Position numbers and translations under genes: made by a program. From Saprospiraceae bacterium (lineage in GTDB: Bacteria; Bacteroidota; Bacteroidia; Chitinophagales; Saprospiraceae), in the NCBI GenBank assembly GCA_021739645.1, contig JAIPBL010000015.1, forward strand, positions 21,796 to 85,795: a stretch of 64,000 nt of DNA, written 5' to 3'. This document shows, piece by piece, positions 26,534 through 35,915 of this stretch; position 1 is the stretch's first letter; each line of letters opens with the position of its first letter. The notes beneath the pieces are model-generated. The model was not told the origin of the DNA and did not search any database. It was given only the letters and a program-made list of their open reading frames with translations.

Positions 26534-27718
26534 TTACAAACTGTACCTCATCAACTCCGCCACCGCTACCTGGTATTCCCGCTCCGTTTCCAGGTAATGC
26601 AGCAAAGCATTTTGGTAAAAACTCGTCTCCAAAAAATATTCAATCACCGTGATTTCACCCAACCGCAATGCCTTGTCCAGCAATGCCGTATTGCTCACCG
26701 ATGCAATGGTACTGCGGTATTCATCCAGTGATTTCCGGAGCGCAGCCTGTCGGTCGTACAGTTCTTTTATTTCAAAAAAATGCTCGTTCAGGTGGTCTTG
26801 CAATTGCAAATCTGCAAACAGTACCTGCGATTGTTGCGCCTCCCTTCTGTATTTCTGCTCCCAAATCGGCAGCGTCACCCCCGCATGGATGCCGTTGAAA
26901 CGTTGCCCCAAAATCCCCTGATAATGATAGCCCGCCTCGAACTTCGGCAGCCGCCAAGTCTTCGCCAATTCCAATTGTTTTTCAGCGATGCGCTTTTCCT
27001 GTTCCAAGGTTTGGCGCAGCGGGTCGGCGGCTTCGTATTCTTTTTCGACGATTTCAAATGCCTGAATTTCAGGCAACGGCGGGTAAACTGTATCGGAAAA
27101 AACGATTGCTTCACCGCCATTCAACTCAATCAAATGCATTTGCAGTTTTTGGATTTCCACATTGTTCTGCTGCTGCATCTGGTTGATTTCCAAAAGTTGC
27201 AACCTCGTTTTGTTCACATCCAAAATGTTGCCGTCGCCTCGGTCAAGTTTGGTTTGAAAATCCCGTTGCAGTTTTTCCAAGTCCAGTTTCCGGCGGTCGA
27301 GCTGCGCTTGCAACTTATTCCGATAGACCATTTCGAGGCAGACCAATTTTGCTTCCTGCAACACATTCTGCCGATGGGCGGCGATTTCCGATGTGGAAAC
27401 TGCGCCCTGCACCGCCGCCAATTCCCGCCGCTTTTTGTACGTCGTTGGAAAATCGAAGGGTTGTACGGCGATGAAATCCTGCTGGTCACCAGCCGCAGCA
27501 GGCGAGCCAACCAGGTATTCATATTGCACCGTCGGGTTCGGCAAAGTCAAACCCGTTTTGAATTCCAGTTTTTTGGCTTCCCAAAACTGGCGGTCGGCGA
27601 CGAGGCTTTTGTTGTTTTTTTCAACTGAAGCCAAAACGGTTTCGACATTCGATTGACCGTTGGCATTGGCCCAAAATGCCAATGCCAACAGTTTCAAAAA
27701 CATGATTTTATAGTTCAT
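26534..27718 (-). CDS. TolC family outer-membrane efflux protein
   Basis: 394 residues with a short signal peptide (FLKLLALAFWANANGQS) and the two repeated alpha-barrel/coiled-coil halves of TolC/CzcC proteins (KLDRGDGNILDVNKTRLQLLEI in the first half, ITVIEYFLETSFYQNALLHYLETEREY in the second). It is the outer-membrane exit duct of the RND system. Its ATG overlaps the stop of the pump gene by 4 bases (ATGA), evidence for translational coupling. Confidence 0.9.
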   Translation of the reverse strand: MNYKIMFLKLLALAFWANANGQSNVETVLASVEKNNKSLVADRQFWEAKKLEFKTGLTLPNPTVQYEYLVGSPAAAGDQQDFIAVQPFDFPTTYKKRRELAAVQGAVSTSEIAAHRQNVLQEAKLVCLEMVYRNKLQAQLDRRKLDLEKLQRDFQTKLDRGDGNILDVNKTRLQLLEINQMQQQNNVEIQKLQMHLIELNGGEAIVFSDTVYPPLPEIQAFEIVEKEYEAADPLRQTLEQEKRIAEKQLELAKTWRLPKFEAGYHYQGILGQRFNGIHAGVTLPIWEQKYRREAQQSQVLFADLQLQDHLNEHFFEIKELYDRQAALRKSLDEYRSTIASVSNTALLDKALRLGEITVIEYFLETSFYQNALLHYLETEREYQVAVAELMRYSL

Positions 27719-30700
27719 TTCAATGCTTTTCTATTGGTGAGAAAATAGACCACTGGCACAATGAAAACATTGAGCAAAGTGGACGTGAGCAAGCCGCCCA
27801 AAATGACTTTCGCCATAGGGCTTTGGATTTCGTTGCCCGGCAGGTCGCCTGCAATCGCCAGCGGTATGAGCGCAAGCCCTGCTGTTAAAGCCGTCATCAA
27901 AATCGGCGAAAGGCGGTCAACCGAGCCTTCCATGACCGTTTCGAGGAGCGGTTTGCCTGCTTCCTGCAAGGTTTTGTAGCGGCTGACGAGCAAAATCCCG
28001 TTGCGGGTCGCCACGCCGAACAGCGTGATGAAACCGATAATCGCCGGGATGCTCAAAATGCCAGAGGTTATCCAAATACTGAAAACGCCGCCAATCAATG
28101 CCAATGGCAAATTCAACAGGATGATGGATGCCGTTTTCAGGTCTTTGAACTCCTGAAAAAGCAAGAGGAAAATCACCAAAAGCGAGAGGAGCGAAGTCGC
28201 CAAAAGCGTTTTCGAGGCTTCGGCTTCCGCCTCGAACTGTCCGCCGTATTCGATGCGGTAGCCTTCGGGAAGGATGACTTTTTCCGCCACCACTTTCTGG
28301 ATTTCATCCACGGCGGATTTTTGGTCACGGCCCGCCACGTTCACGGAAACTACCGTTTTGCGCTGCACGTTTTCCCGGTTTATCGTGTTCGGACCGGAGG
28401 TGCTGACAACATCGGCGACGTAGGAAAGCGGTATTTTTTGCCCGTTTCCAGCGTCAATCATCGTGTTTCGGATGTTCTCGATGTTGCCCCGGTTGGCATC
28501 GTCGAAGCGCAAAATCAGGTCGAAACTTTTGTTGCCCTCATAAATCTCAGACACTTTTTCGCCCGCAAACGCCACGTCCACGAACTCGTTGAACTGCCCA
28601 ATAGAGATGCCGTAGTGGTTCAGCAAATCCCGTTTCGCCTTGATTTGCACCTGCGGGATTTCGATTTGCTGCTCCACGCTCAAATCCACCAGCCCCGGAA
28701 TGGGCGTAATGGCTGCCTTGATTTCGTTGGAAAGCGAAAAGAGTTTGGCCAAATCTGTCCCGAAAATCTTGATGGCAATATTAGCCCTCGTGCCGCTCAG
28801 CATGTGGTCAATCCGGTGCCCGATAGGCTGCCCGATGGTGATGTTCACGCCCGAAACATTGGCAAGGTGCGTCCGCACGTCTTCCATGAATGCTGCACGG
28901 CTGCGGTCTTTCAGCAAAAACGGCGCATCAATTTCGGCGGCGTTCACACCTTGGGCGTGTTCGTCGAGTTCCGCCCGGCCCGTGCGGCGGGTCGTCACTT
29001 GAATTTCGGGGACTTTCAACAATTCCCGCTCGACGTGCGAGCCGATTTTGTTGCTTTCCTCCAAAGAAATGCCCGGCAAACTGACCGCCGAAATGACCAG
29101 CGAACCTTCGTTGAACTCCGGCAAAAAACTCCTGCCCAATTGCGTAAGCGCAAAAACCGCCACGGCCAATAGCAAAACTGAGGCGACGAGTACGGCGGTT
29201 TTGGCTTTCATCACGCCTTTCAAAGCCCTTGAATAGCCATTTTGCAAACGCTGCACGAGCCAGCTTTCGCCGTGCTGCTTTTGCAACATTTTTTCATTGG
29301 TCAAGAGATAACTGCCCAAAACAGGGGTCAATGTGATGCTCACGACCAACGAGGCAAACAGCGAAACGATGAACGCAATGCCCAGCGGAGCGAGCAGTTT
29401 GCCTTCCATGCCCGACAGGAAAAACAGTGGTACAAACGCCACGATGATGATGAACGTGGCATTGATGATGCTCGTCCGGATTTCCACAGAGGCATCGAAA
29501 ACGACTTTCAATATCCCTTTTCGTTCGCTTTCGGGTAGGGTAGCGTTCTGCTTCAGGCGTTTGAAAACATTTTCCACGTCAATAATCGCATCGTCCACGA
29601 GTGCGCCAATGGCGATGGCCATACCGCCGAGCGACATAGTGTTGATGGTGAAGCCGAGCCATTTCAGGGTCAAAATTGCGGCGATGAGCGAAACCGGGAT
29701 TGCCAAAAGTGAAATCACGGTTGCCCGCCAGTTCATCAAAAACAGGAACAGGATGACGACTACGAAAATGCTGCCCTCCAGCAAGGTCTTGTTGATGTTG
29801 GAAATCGAGGCGTTGATAAAATCTGCCTGCCGAAAAATGCGGGTGTTGATTTTGACATCGGCGGGCATGTTTTTTTGCAAATCCAAAATCGCCCCGTCAA
29901 TTTTATCGGTCAACAAAAGCGAGTTCGTGGCGGGCTGTTTCATCACGGTCATGATGACGGCAGGTTCGCCCCGGAGTGAGCCGTCGCCGATTTTTGGGGC
30001 GGCGGCGATTTTGAGCGTCGCCACGTCCTCGATTTTGACCACGCCGGCCGCCGTCGTTTTGATGACCGATTTTCCGAGTTCCGCCAAATCGCTCGTCCTG
30101 CCCATGCCCCGCACGATGTATTCGTTGCCAAACTCGTTCATGAAACCGCCCGACGAATTGCCGTTGGCTTCTTCGCAAGCCTTCACCAGTTCGGCGAGCG
30201 ACACGCCAAATGCGCCCATTTTTTGCGGCGAAGCCAAAATCTGGTACTGTTTGTACTCGCCGCCGATGACGACGACCTGTGCCACGCCGCCCGTTGCGAG
30301 CAATCGGGGGCGCAAATTCCAGTCGGCGATGGTGCGCAAGTCCATTTGCGAAGTCGAGTCTGCCGTCAAACTGATGAGCATGATTTCGCCCATGATGCTC
30401 GCCTGCGGCGCCATGGTCGGGTTGCCCACGCCCGTCGGGAGGCGTTCGGCGACGGCGATGATTTTTTCGTTGACGATTTGCCGTGCCTTGAAAATATCGG
30501 TGTTCCACTCGAATTCAATCCAGACAATCGAGATGCCCGCCGACGAGGACGAGCGCACCCGCCGGACGTTGGTCGCACCGTTCACCGCCGTTTCGAGCGG
30601 GAAGGTGACCAGTTTTTCGACCTCCTCCGGCGCCATGCCGTGCGCTTCGGTCAGCACGACGACGGTGGGGGCGGTGAGGTCGGGGAATACGTCCACCTCC

Positions 30701-30801
30701 ATCTGCGAGGCGACGTAGGAACCGAAAACGATGAGCAGCACGATGGCCACTATCACCAGCAATCGGTTGTGCAGTGAGAAATCTATTATTTTATTGAGCA
30801 T
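27715..30801 (-). CDS. Heavy-metal RND efflux pump (CzcA/CusA-like)
   Basis: 1028 residues, the size of heavy-metal-type RND permeases. The N-terminal helix is followed by MEVDVFPDLTAPTVVVLTEA, the large porter domain, and TM4 with the acidic relay IGALVDDAIIDVENVFKRL; the second half repeats the layout with LPEFNEGSLVISAVSLPG and ends in a TM bundle. These are proton-driven exporters in the inner membrane. The DDxxxxxxE arrangement in TM4 is of the HME type, but the metal (Cu, Ag, Co, Zn, Cd, Ni) cannot be assigned. It is the second-to-last gene of the operon, 12 bp after the adaptor gene. Confidence 0.93.
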   Translation of the reverse strand: MLNKIIDFSLHNRLLVIVAIVLLIVFGSYVASQMEVDVFPDLTAPTVVVLTEAHGMAPEEVEKLVTFPLETAVNGATNVRRVRSSSSAGISIVWIEFEWNTDIFKARQIVNEKIIAVAERLPTGVGNPTMAPQASIMGEIMLISLTADSTSQMDLRTIADWNLRPRLLATGGVAQVVVIGGEYKQYQILASPQKMGAFGVSLAELVKACEEANGNSSGGFMNEFGNEYIVRGMGRTSDLAELGKSVIKTTAAGVVKIEDVATLKIAAAPKIGDGSLRGEPAVIMTVMKQPATNSLLLTDKIDGAILDLQKNMPADVKINTRIFRQADFINASISNINKTLLEGSIFVVVILFLFLMNWRATVISLLAIPVSLIAAILTLKWLGFTINTMSLGGMAIAIGALVDDAIIDVENVFKRLKQNATLPESERKGILKVVFDASVEIRTSIINATFIIIVAFVPLFFLSGMEGKLLAPLGIAFIVSLFASLVVSITLTPVLGSYLLTNEKMLQKQHGESWLVQRLQNGYSRALKGVMKAKTAVLVASVLLLAVAVFALTQLGRSFLPEFNEGSLVISAVSLPGISLEESNKIGSHVERELLKVPEIQVTTRRTGRAELDEHAQGVNAAEIDAPFLLKDRSRAAFMEDVRTHLANVSGVNITIGQPIGHRIDHMLSGTRANIAIKIFGTDLAKLFSLSNEIKAAITPIPGLVDLSVEQQIEIPQVQIKAKRDLLNHYGISIGQFNEFVDVAFAGEKVSEIYEGNKSFDLILRFDDANRGNIENIRNTMIDAGNGQKIPLSYVADVVSTSGPNTINRENVQRKTVVSVNVAGRDQKSAVDEIQKVVAEKVILPEGYRIEYGGQFEAEAEASKTLLATSLLSLLVIFLLLFQEFKDLKTASIILLNLPLALIGGVFSIWITSGILSIPAIIGFITLFGVATRNGILLVSRYKTLQEAGKPLLETVMEGSVDRLSPILMTALTAGLALIPLAIAGDLPGNEIQSPMAKVILGGLLTSTLLNVFIVPVVYFLTNRKALK

Positions 30802-30813
30802 GGCTTTGGGGTT

Positions 30814-32352
30814 TTAATGTTCGTGACCATGCGCCGGGAGCGTACCCGAAGCGGTGGACAATTTGATTTGATAAGCGCCTTTCGTCACCACCCGTTCGCC
30901 CTCGGCGATGCCCGAAAGCACCTGCACATTCATGCCGTCCGATGCGCCGGTTTTGAGTTCCCGCTTTTGGAAACTCTCGCCCCCCGTTTGGACGTAGGCG
31001 TAAAAAATGCCCTGTTCTTCCAGCAATGCCGAGGTCGGAATAACCAGTGCGGACTTTGTTTCAGACAACAAAAACACCTCGACCACCGAGCCGGGGACGA
31101 AGTTGCCCACATTGTCAATCTCGAAATGGATGGGCAAAAATGGTGAACCAGCGTCCGCCGATTTCCCGGTGGAGACGACCCGCCCGTTCAGGTTTTTTGT
31201 ACTGAAAACCTGCCCGCCATCGGCGGTCTTGAAATTGGCAGCGGTGAACGAGGCGAGTTTCGGGAAATATTTTTGAGAAACATCAGCCCGCAGCAAGAGC
31301 CGCTTGTTTTTGGAAATGGTCGCCAATGGTTGCCCTGCGTTGACGAACTGCCCGTTTTCGACCAGCACGTTTTTCAAAAAACCACCCATCGGGGCAGTAA
31401 CACTTTGCCGGTTTTGGTTGAAATTTTTGGAAACGGACACGTTGGCGACTTGGGTTTGGGCATTTTCGAGCTGGCGTTTTGCCTCTAAAAACTCTTTTTC
31501 GGAAATGATTTTGTCTTTCACCAGTTCGCTTGCCCGCTCGAAGTTCTTTTTGGCGCTCGCCAAATCGTTCTCTGCTTGCGTGACGGCTGCGCCCAAGTTG
31601 CTCTGCACGACTTCGTTGCTTTTTACGGTGAACATCGGCGCACCTGCCCCAACGACGCTTCCCGCTACTTGGTTTTTCCCTGTAAAAGTCACGATGCCGC
31701 TGATTTGAGCAATCATCACGGCTTCGTCGCCGGGGGCTGCGAGGATTTGCCCGCTTGTTTTCACCACCTCCGAAAAGGGCTGGACTTTCGCTGGCGTATT
31801 GGCGAATTCGACTTTCCAAGCCTGTTCTTTCAAGTAGGAAACGTCGTTGGCGCCACCTTCTGCGGCGGGTTGCTTTTCAATCGCCGTTTTTTCATCCGCA
31901 AAAACCTCCACGTTTTCGATGGTGATTTTGTCAGTAAATGCTGGCGTCTTGATGTCAAAAACGAGGTTATAAATTCCCGCTTTTTCAGGGGTCAAGCGAA
32001 GCCGGAAAATGCCCGGTACTTCAGGCTTGTCGGCAGTGATAGACTGTGTTTTCCCATTGCTCGACAAAGTGAGGGTAATGGTGCCTTCCCCAATGGCCGT
32101 GAATAAGTTGCCAAGTGCCGTGAAATGGGCGGCAAAACGGCTTTCCTGCCCTTCGACGAGAGGCTTGAACTCTACGAAAAGCTCTGTTTTGTCAGAATAA
32201 AGCGTGAATGCGAGCGCTTCCAGAGAAGGCTCGGCAGGTGTGATGTGGTTGCCCGCAGCGTCGTGGGCGTGTTCACCTTCTACGTCGTGCGAGTGGCTAC
32301 AGCCAATTAGGATGCACGAAATGACTGCCAATGGCAGCATGATATTTTTCAT
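30814..32352 (-). CDS. RND periplasmic adaptor lipoprotein (CzcB-like)
   Basis: 512 residues, longer than a minimal adaptor. A lipoprotein signal (AVISCILIGC, Cys18) leads into a His-rich stretch (HSHDVEGEHAHDAAGNH), an extra beta-domain (about 40-150), then the membrane-fusion core: barrel-sandwich (VVKTSGQILAAPGDEAVMIA ... VTAPMGGFLKNVLVENGQFV), a helical hairpin between its halves, a beta-barrel and a membrane-proximal domain ending VTKGAYQIKL and an AHGHEH tail. The His clusters at both ends suggest metal handling. The protein links pump and TolC-like duct. Confidence 0.9.
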   Translation of the reverse strand: MKNIMLPLAVISCILIGCSHSHDVEGEHAHDAAGNHITPAEPSLEALAFTLYSDKTELFVEFKPLVEGQESRFAAHFTALGNLFTAIGEGTITLTLSSNGKTQSITADKPEVPGIFRLRLTPEKAGIYNLVFDIKTPAFTDKITIENVEVFADEKTAIEKQPAAEGGANDVSYLKEQAWKVEFANTPAKVQPFSEVVKTSGQILAAPGDEAVMIAQISGIVTFTGKNQVAGSVVGAGAPMFTVKSNEVVQSNLGAAVTQAENDLASAKKNFERASELVKDKIISEKEFLEAKRQLENAQTQVANVSVSKNFNQNRQSVTAPMGGFLKNVLVENGQFVNAGQPLATISKNKRLLLRADVSQKYFPKLASFTAANFKTADGGQVFSTKNLNGRVVSTGKSADAGSPFLPIHFEIDNVGNFVPGSVVEVFLLSETKSALVIPTSALLEEQGIFYAYVQTGGESFQKRELKTGASDGMNVQVLSGIAEGERVVTKGAYQIKLSTASGTLPAHGHEH

Positions 32353-32476
32353 TCTTGATGAATTTTAAATCAATGGATAAAACCGAGAACCCTTGCTGCG
32401 CAGGCGGCAAAGGAGGTCTGTTTTGAAAAAATGAATTGGAAAAAACCGCTAACAAAGGCGGTGCAAGGGCAGGAGG

Positions 32477-32881
32477 CTATGCTTTGGGCGGCTGCCAGAT
32501 ATTGTCCAAGTAGGAGGAGGAATGCCAATGTTCTGAGCGTCCGGTCACTGGGCTGGAAAAGGTTTTCCATGTCAGCAATGTCCCGATTCCTACATATTGA
32601 GGCACAAGGCAAGGGGATTGCGGCGCTAAATTTTGATGGTCGTGGTGGTGCTGGAAGGGCAGGTTTTTGTGCTCGTTGTGGTCGGCTTCGTGGTGATGGT
32701 GGTCGGAATAGTGCAACTTCACAAAACCAGCAATGCCAATGTTTTCCTGATCGCAGGTAAGATGGTGGAGAAAATGATGAAAAAATGCGCCCATTTTGAA
32801 GATGGTCTGCATTCCCTGATTGCTCGGCGAACTGGTCGCCAAAATCTGGAAGGCAAGGAATATGGGCAGGAATTTTTTCAT
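32477..32881 (-). CDS. Small His-rich protein heading efflux operon
   Basis: 134 residues from the ATG at 32881, which starts a signal-like segment (MKKFLPIFLAFQILATSSPS). Three His clusters follow: FFHHFLHHLTC (33-43), HYSDHHHHEADHNEHK (57-72) and FQHHHDHQN (77-84); there are also two Cys. It is 124 bp upstream of the adaptor gene on the same strand. I do not recognise a named family. By composition and position it is a candidate periplasmic metal-binding accessory of the pump; that is inference. The track start at 33004 adds 41 residues ahead of the signal and was not used. Confidence 0.65.
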   Translation of the reverse strand: MKKFLPIFLAFQILATSSPSNQGMQTIFKMGAFFHHFLHHLTCDQENIGIAGFVKLHYSDHHHHEADHNEHKNLPFQHHHDHQNLAPQSPCLVPQYVGIGTLLTWKTFSSPVTGRSEHWHSSSYLDNIWQPPKA

Positions 32882-32889
32882 TTCAGGGG

Positions 32890-32897
32890 CAAAGATA
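32890..32897 (-). promoter_or_regulatory. Candidate -7 box before efflux operon
   Basis: Minus-strand TATCTTTG, an exact TAnnTTTG match, ending 8 bases before the ATG of the His-rich gene; a transcript from it would be nearly leaderless. No -33 element is evident. Confidence 0.35.
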
Positions 32898-33180
32898 GTT
32901 GATTGGGGTTTTTTGCATTGGTTTGTTTTGTTATTATATTTTTCATAGCACTGAAATGCTCCACTCCCGAAAACAATTAAGCAGAACCCGAATTTGTATT
33001 CCAATCCTCCAGCTTTCCAAACCCTTCCCCCAAAAATAAAAACCCAGCATCACCGCCAGGCTTAAATATCGAATCATGAGTAGAATCATGCTTTTATACA
33101 GTGCGCACCAGTGCTACCGTGAACCGGTGGCAGGTCGGTCACCTGGTTAAGCACCGTCAACAGCGCCTGTGGGCCAGGGC

Positions 33181-34422
33181 CTACTCAAAATCATAATACA
33201 GCAAGTATTTCTTGCGCACCAATTTGAATCGCCGCAGCCCATCCTGCCAGCCCAACCGTATTTCCGCTTCTGTTTTCCCATCCACGATTTGCTGTTTCAA
33301 TTCCGGCCCTCCTGCCAAGGCATCAAAATGGGCCGTTTTCAAAAAGAAGTTCGCCTTGTCGGGATAGTTTTTGTAAAAATCCAGCAGGTAACCCAGGTTC
33401 AGTTTTTTTTGCTGGCGCAATGAGTCGAGGGGAAGCCCGCTCAGGTCGTAGCCACGGCACAGCTTGCCTTGCTGAGGTGGTTTTTTGGCACCCTCCATTG
33501 GCTTGGGCGTGAAGGTAAAATCACCCACATTGGCTCCCGGCGCACCAAATACCTGGAACTGTTTGTCCGTGCCCCGCCCCACGCTCACCACCGTTCCTTC
33601 AAAAAAACAGAGCGAGGGGTACAGGTAAATGGCCGTCATATTGGGCAGGTTGGGGGATGGCTTCACGGGCAAGTTGTAAAAACTGCGGTGGTCATAGCCA
33701 GTACAAGGGATTACCGTCAGGTCGCATTTGATACCATTGGCCAGCCAGCCCTCACCGTTCACCATCCGGGCATACTCGCCGATGGTCATGCCATACACCA
33801 CGGGCACTTCGTGAAGCCCAACGAACGAGGCATGGCTTTTTTTCAAAACAGGCCCATCCACATAGTGACCGTTCGGGTTTGGGCGGTCGAGGACGAGGAG
33901 CGGGACGTTGTTTTCTGCACAAGCCTCCATCACGTAAGCGAGCGTACTTATGTAGGTGTAAAAACGGGCTCCCACATCCTGAATATCGAACAGCACGAGG
34001 TCAACGCCTTCCAGCATTTCTGGGCTGGGCTTCTTGTTGTCGCCGTAAAGGGAGACGATGGGCAAGCCCGTCGAGGCGTCTTTGCCATCCTTTATCTTCT
34101 CGCCATCGCTAGCAGCACCTCGGAAGCCATGCTCTGGGGCAAAAATTTTCACCAAACTCACGCCCGAACGAAGCAAGGTGTCCACCAGGTGAGTATTCTC
34201 CACTATCGAGGTCTGGTTCACCACGGCAGCAATTCGCTTGCCCTTGAGCAGGGGCAGGTACTCCCCTACCCGCTCGGCGGCTGGCACTGGAAGGCCACTG
34301 ACCTGCGACTCGACTTTGGTGGTCGGCAAGCCGTTACTATTTTGGCTATTTTTTTGGCCACAAGCCAAAAAGAACAAAAAAACTAAGACTGGAATTGCAA
34401 CAATTGTTTTTAACTTTACCAT
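33181..34422 (-). CDS. DUF1343 NamZ-like exo-muramidase lipoprotein
   Basis: 413 residues from the ATG at 34422 (the track start at 34425 is a TTG). Lipoprotein signal IPVLVFLFFLACGQ. The body matches DUF1343/NamZ: GKRIAAVVNQTSI, IFAPEHGFRG, LFDIQDVGARFYTYISTL, LDRPNPNGHYVDGPVL, GMTIGEYARM and a C-terminal domain with GWQDGLRRFKLVRKKYLLY. NamZ enzymes (for example in Bacillus subtilis and Tannerella forsythia) remove terminal N-acetylmuramate from peptidoglycan fragments. By analogy this is a periplasmic, lipid-anchored wall-recycling enzyme. No other muropeptide genes are next to it. Its ATG is only 24 bp from the divergent exonuclease ATG. Confidence 0.88.
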   Translation of the reverse strand: MVKLKTIVAIPVLVFLFFLACGQKNSQNSNGLPTTKVESQVSGLPVPAAERVGEYLPLLKGKRIAAVVNQTSIVENTHLVDTLLRSGVSLVKIFAPEHGFRGAASDGEKIKDGKDASTGLPIVSLYGDNKKPSPEMLEGVDLVLFDIQDVGARFYTYISTLAYVMEACAENNVPLLVLDRPNPNGHYVDGPVLKKSHASFVGLHEVPVVYGMTIGEYARMVNGEGWLANGIKCDLTVIPCTGYDHRSFYNLPVKPSPNLPNMTAIYLYPSLCFFEGTVVSVGRGTDKQFQVFGAPGANVGDFTFTPKPMEGAKKPPQQGKLCRGYDLSGLPLDSLRQQKKLNLGYLLDFYKNYPDKANFFLKTAHFDALAGGPELKQQIVDGKTEAEIRLGWQDGLRRFKLVRKKYLLYYDFE

Positions 34423-34446
34423 CAATTTGTTTTATTTTGCTTTGTA

Positions 34447-35847
34447 ATGGAAACCAAGTATGCAATAGTAGATATCGAAACGACCGGAGGTCGTGCCGCT
34501 CGGGATAAAATTACGGAAATCGCCATTGTCCTTCACAATGGTACGGAGGTATTGGAAACTTTTGAAACGCTCTTGAACCCTGAAACAACCATCCCCTACG
34601 GCATCACCGAATTGACTGGCATCAACAACGAGATGGTATTGGATGCTCCCAAGTTTTACGAAGTCGCAAAAAAAATCGTGGAGATGACCGAAGGTGCCGT
34701 TTTTGTCGCCCACAATGTCCGTTTCGATTACAGTTTTATCCAGGAGGAATTTCGGCGGTTGGGCTTCACGTACTCCCGTCGGCAGCTTTGCACCGTGCGG
34801 TTGGCAAGGAAGGTTTTTCCGGGTTATCGCAGCTACAGCCTTGGCAATTTGATTGCATCAATGGGCTTGACAGCTGGCGACCGACACCGGGCCATGGGCG
34901 ATACCATCGCCACGGTTGATTTGTTTGAGCGCATCCTCGCCCAATCGGGCACAGCCACCAAAGAAATCCGGCAGATGGTTAACCTTGGGGTCAAAGAGTC
35001 CAAATTGCCCAAGAACTTTAGCCTTGAAAAAATGCACAGCCTGCCCGAAGCCTGTGGGGTTTACTATTTTCACAATGAAGCTGGCGATGTGGTGTATGTG
35101 GGTAAAAGCCTGAATATCAAGAAACGGATAGCAGAGCATTTTTCCAACCAAACTGAAAAAGCGGCCAAGCTACAAGCGCAAGTGGATGATGTCTCTTGGG
35201 AGGTGACGGGCAGCGAGTTGGTGGCACTGCTCAAAGAATCGCACGAGATAAAAAAGTTGCGACCTCCCATCAACCGGGCGCAAAAAGTCCGAGAATACCC
35301 TTTTGTTATCCATTATTTTGAAAACCAAGCTGGATATCTCTGCTTTGATGTCGCAAAGCCAACCTTGAAGACTCGAAAAAACCTGCAAATCATTTCAGCC
35401 TACCAAGACCTCGCACACGCAAAAGGATGGTTAAAAGGCGCCCAAAAACGCTTCAACCTCTGCCTACGACACTGCCACCTTGAAGACAGGAACGGCCCTT
35501 GTTTCGACTACCACCTTAAGCAATGTTTTGGTGCCTGCACTGGAGAAGAAACTGCCGTGGATTACAATGAACGTGCTCAAGCTGCGCTTTTGGCCCTTGA
35601 TGAAAGTTTGCTGGAACAAGATTTTTTCTTGATTGATAAAGGAAGGACGCCAGAGGAGAATGCTGTGGTCTTGGTAAAAGGCGGGGAGTACAACGGCTAC
35701 GGATTCGTCAATATGAGTGAAGTGGATGCCAATGATTTCGAGGGATTGATGGTAGCAATTGATCCATTTGACAGCAACCCAGAGGTTAAGCGGATTATCC
35801 GGCGATTTCTGGCTGGCCGCCATGCGCTCCGCATCATCAAGTTCTGA
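34447..35847 (+). CDS. DnaQ-like exonuclease fused to GIY-YIG nuclease
   Basis: 466 residues. Residues 1-170 are a DEDDh 3'-5' exonuclease: IVDIETTGG (Asp9, Glu11), HNVRFDYSFI and HRAMGDTIAT. Residues 197-280 are a UvrC-type GIY-YIG domain (GVYYF, VYVGKS, then KKRIAEHF). The rest contains the NLCLRHCHLEDRNGPCFDYH and QCFGACTGEE Cys cluster seen in UvrC/Cho-like proteins. The fusion is known in Bacteroidota and Actinobacteria and is thought to act in DNA repair, but its substrate is not settled. All nuclease motifs look intact. Confidence 0.88.
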   Translation: METKYAIVDIETTGGRAARDKITEIAIVLHNGTEVLETFETLLNPETTIPYGITELTGINNEMVLDAPKFYEVAKKIVEMTEGAVFVAHNVRFDYSFIQEEFRRLGFTYSRRQLCTVRLARKVFPGYRSYSLGNLIASMGLTAGDRHRAMGDTIATVDLFERILAQSGTATKEIRQMVNLGVKESKLPKNFSLEKMHSLPEACGVYYFHNEAGDVVYVGKSLNIKKRIAEHFSNQTEKAAKLQAQVDDVSWEVTGSELVALLKESHEIKKLRPPINRAQKVREYPFVIHYFENQAGYLCFDVAKPTLKTRKNLQIISAYQDLAHAKGWLKGAQKRFNLCLRHCHLEDRNGPCFDYHLKQCFGACTGEETAVDYNERAQAALLALDESLLEQDFFLIDKGRTPEENAVVLVKGGEYNGYGFVNMSEVDANDFEGLMVAIDPFDSNPEVKRIIRRFLAGRHALRIIKF

Positions 35848-35863
35848 AAAACAGCCCATAAAA

Positions 35864-35893
35864 ATGGCTTGGCAACTACAGTTGCCAAGCCAT
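35864..35893. terminator. Hairpin between convergent genes
   Basis: 14-bp perfect stem (ATGGCTTGGCAACT with its complement at 35880-35893) and a 2-base centre. AAAA on the left supplies a short U-tract for the minus strand; the plus-strand side lacks one. Confidence 0.6.
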
Positions 35894-35915
35894 CCATTCT
35901 AATGTTTCAAAGTAT

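Noticed and set aside
29333-30718. 461-codon plus-strand ORF opposite the RND pump gene
   Set aside because: Exact antisense shadow of a strongly conserved pump gene; composition is low-complexity Ser/Thr/Met with no domain.
33005-33180. Riboswitch or IS remnant in the GC-rich spacer before the NamZ-like gene end
   Set aside because: Some imperfect inverted repeats (ACCGGTG...CACCTGG) but no known riboswitch core, no coding potential and no terminal repeats.
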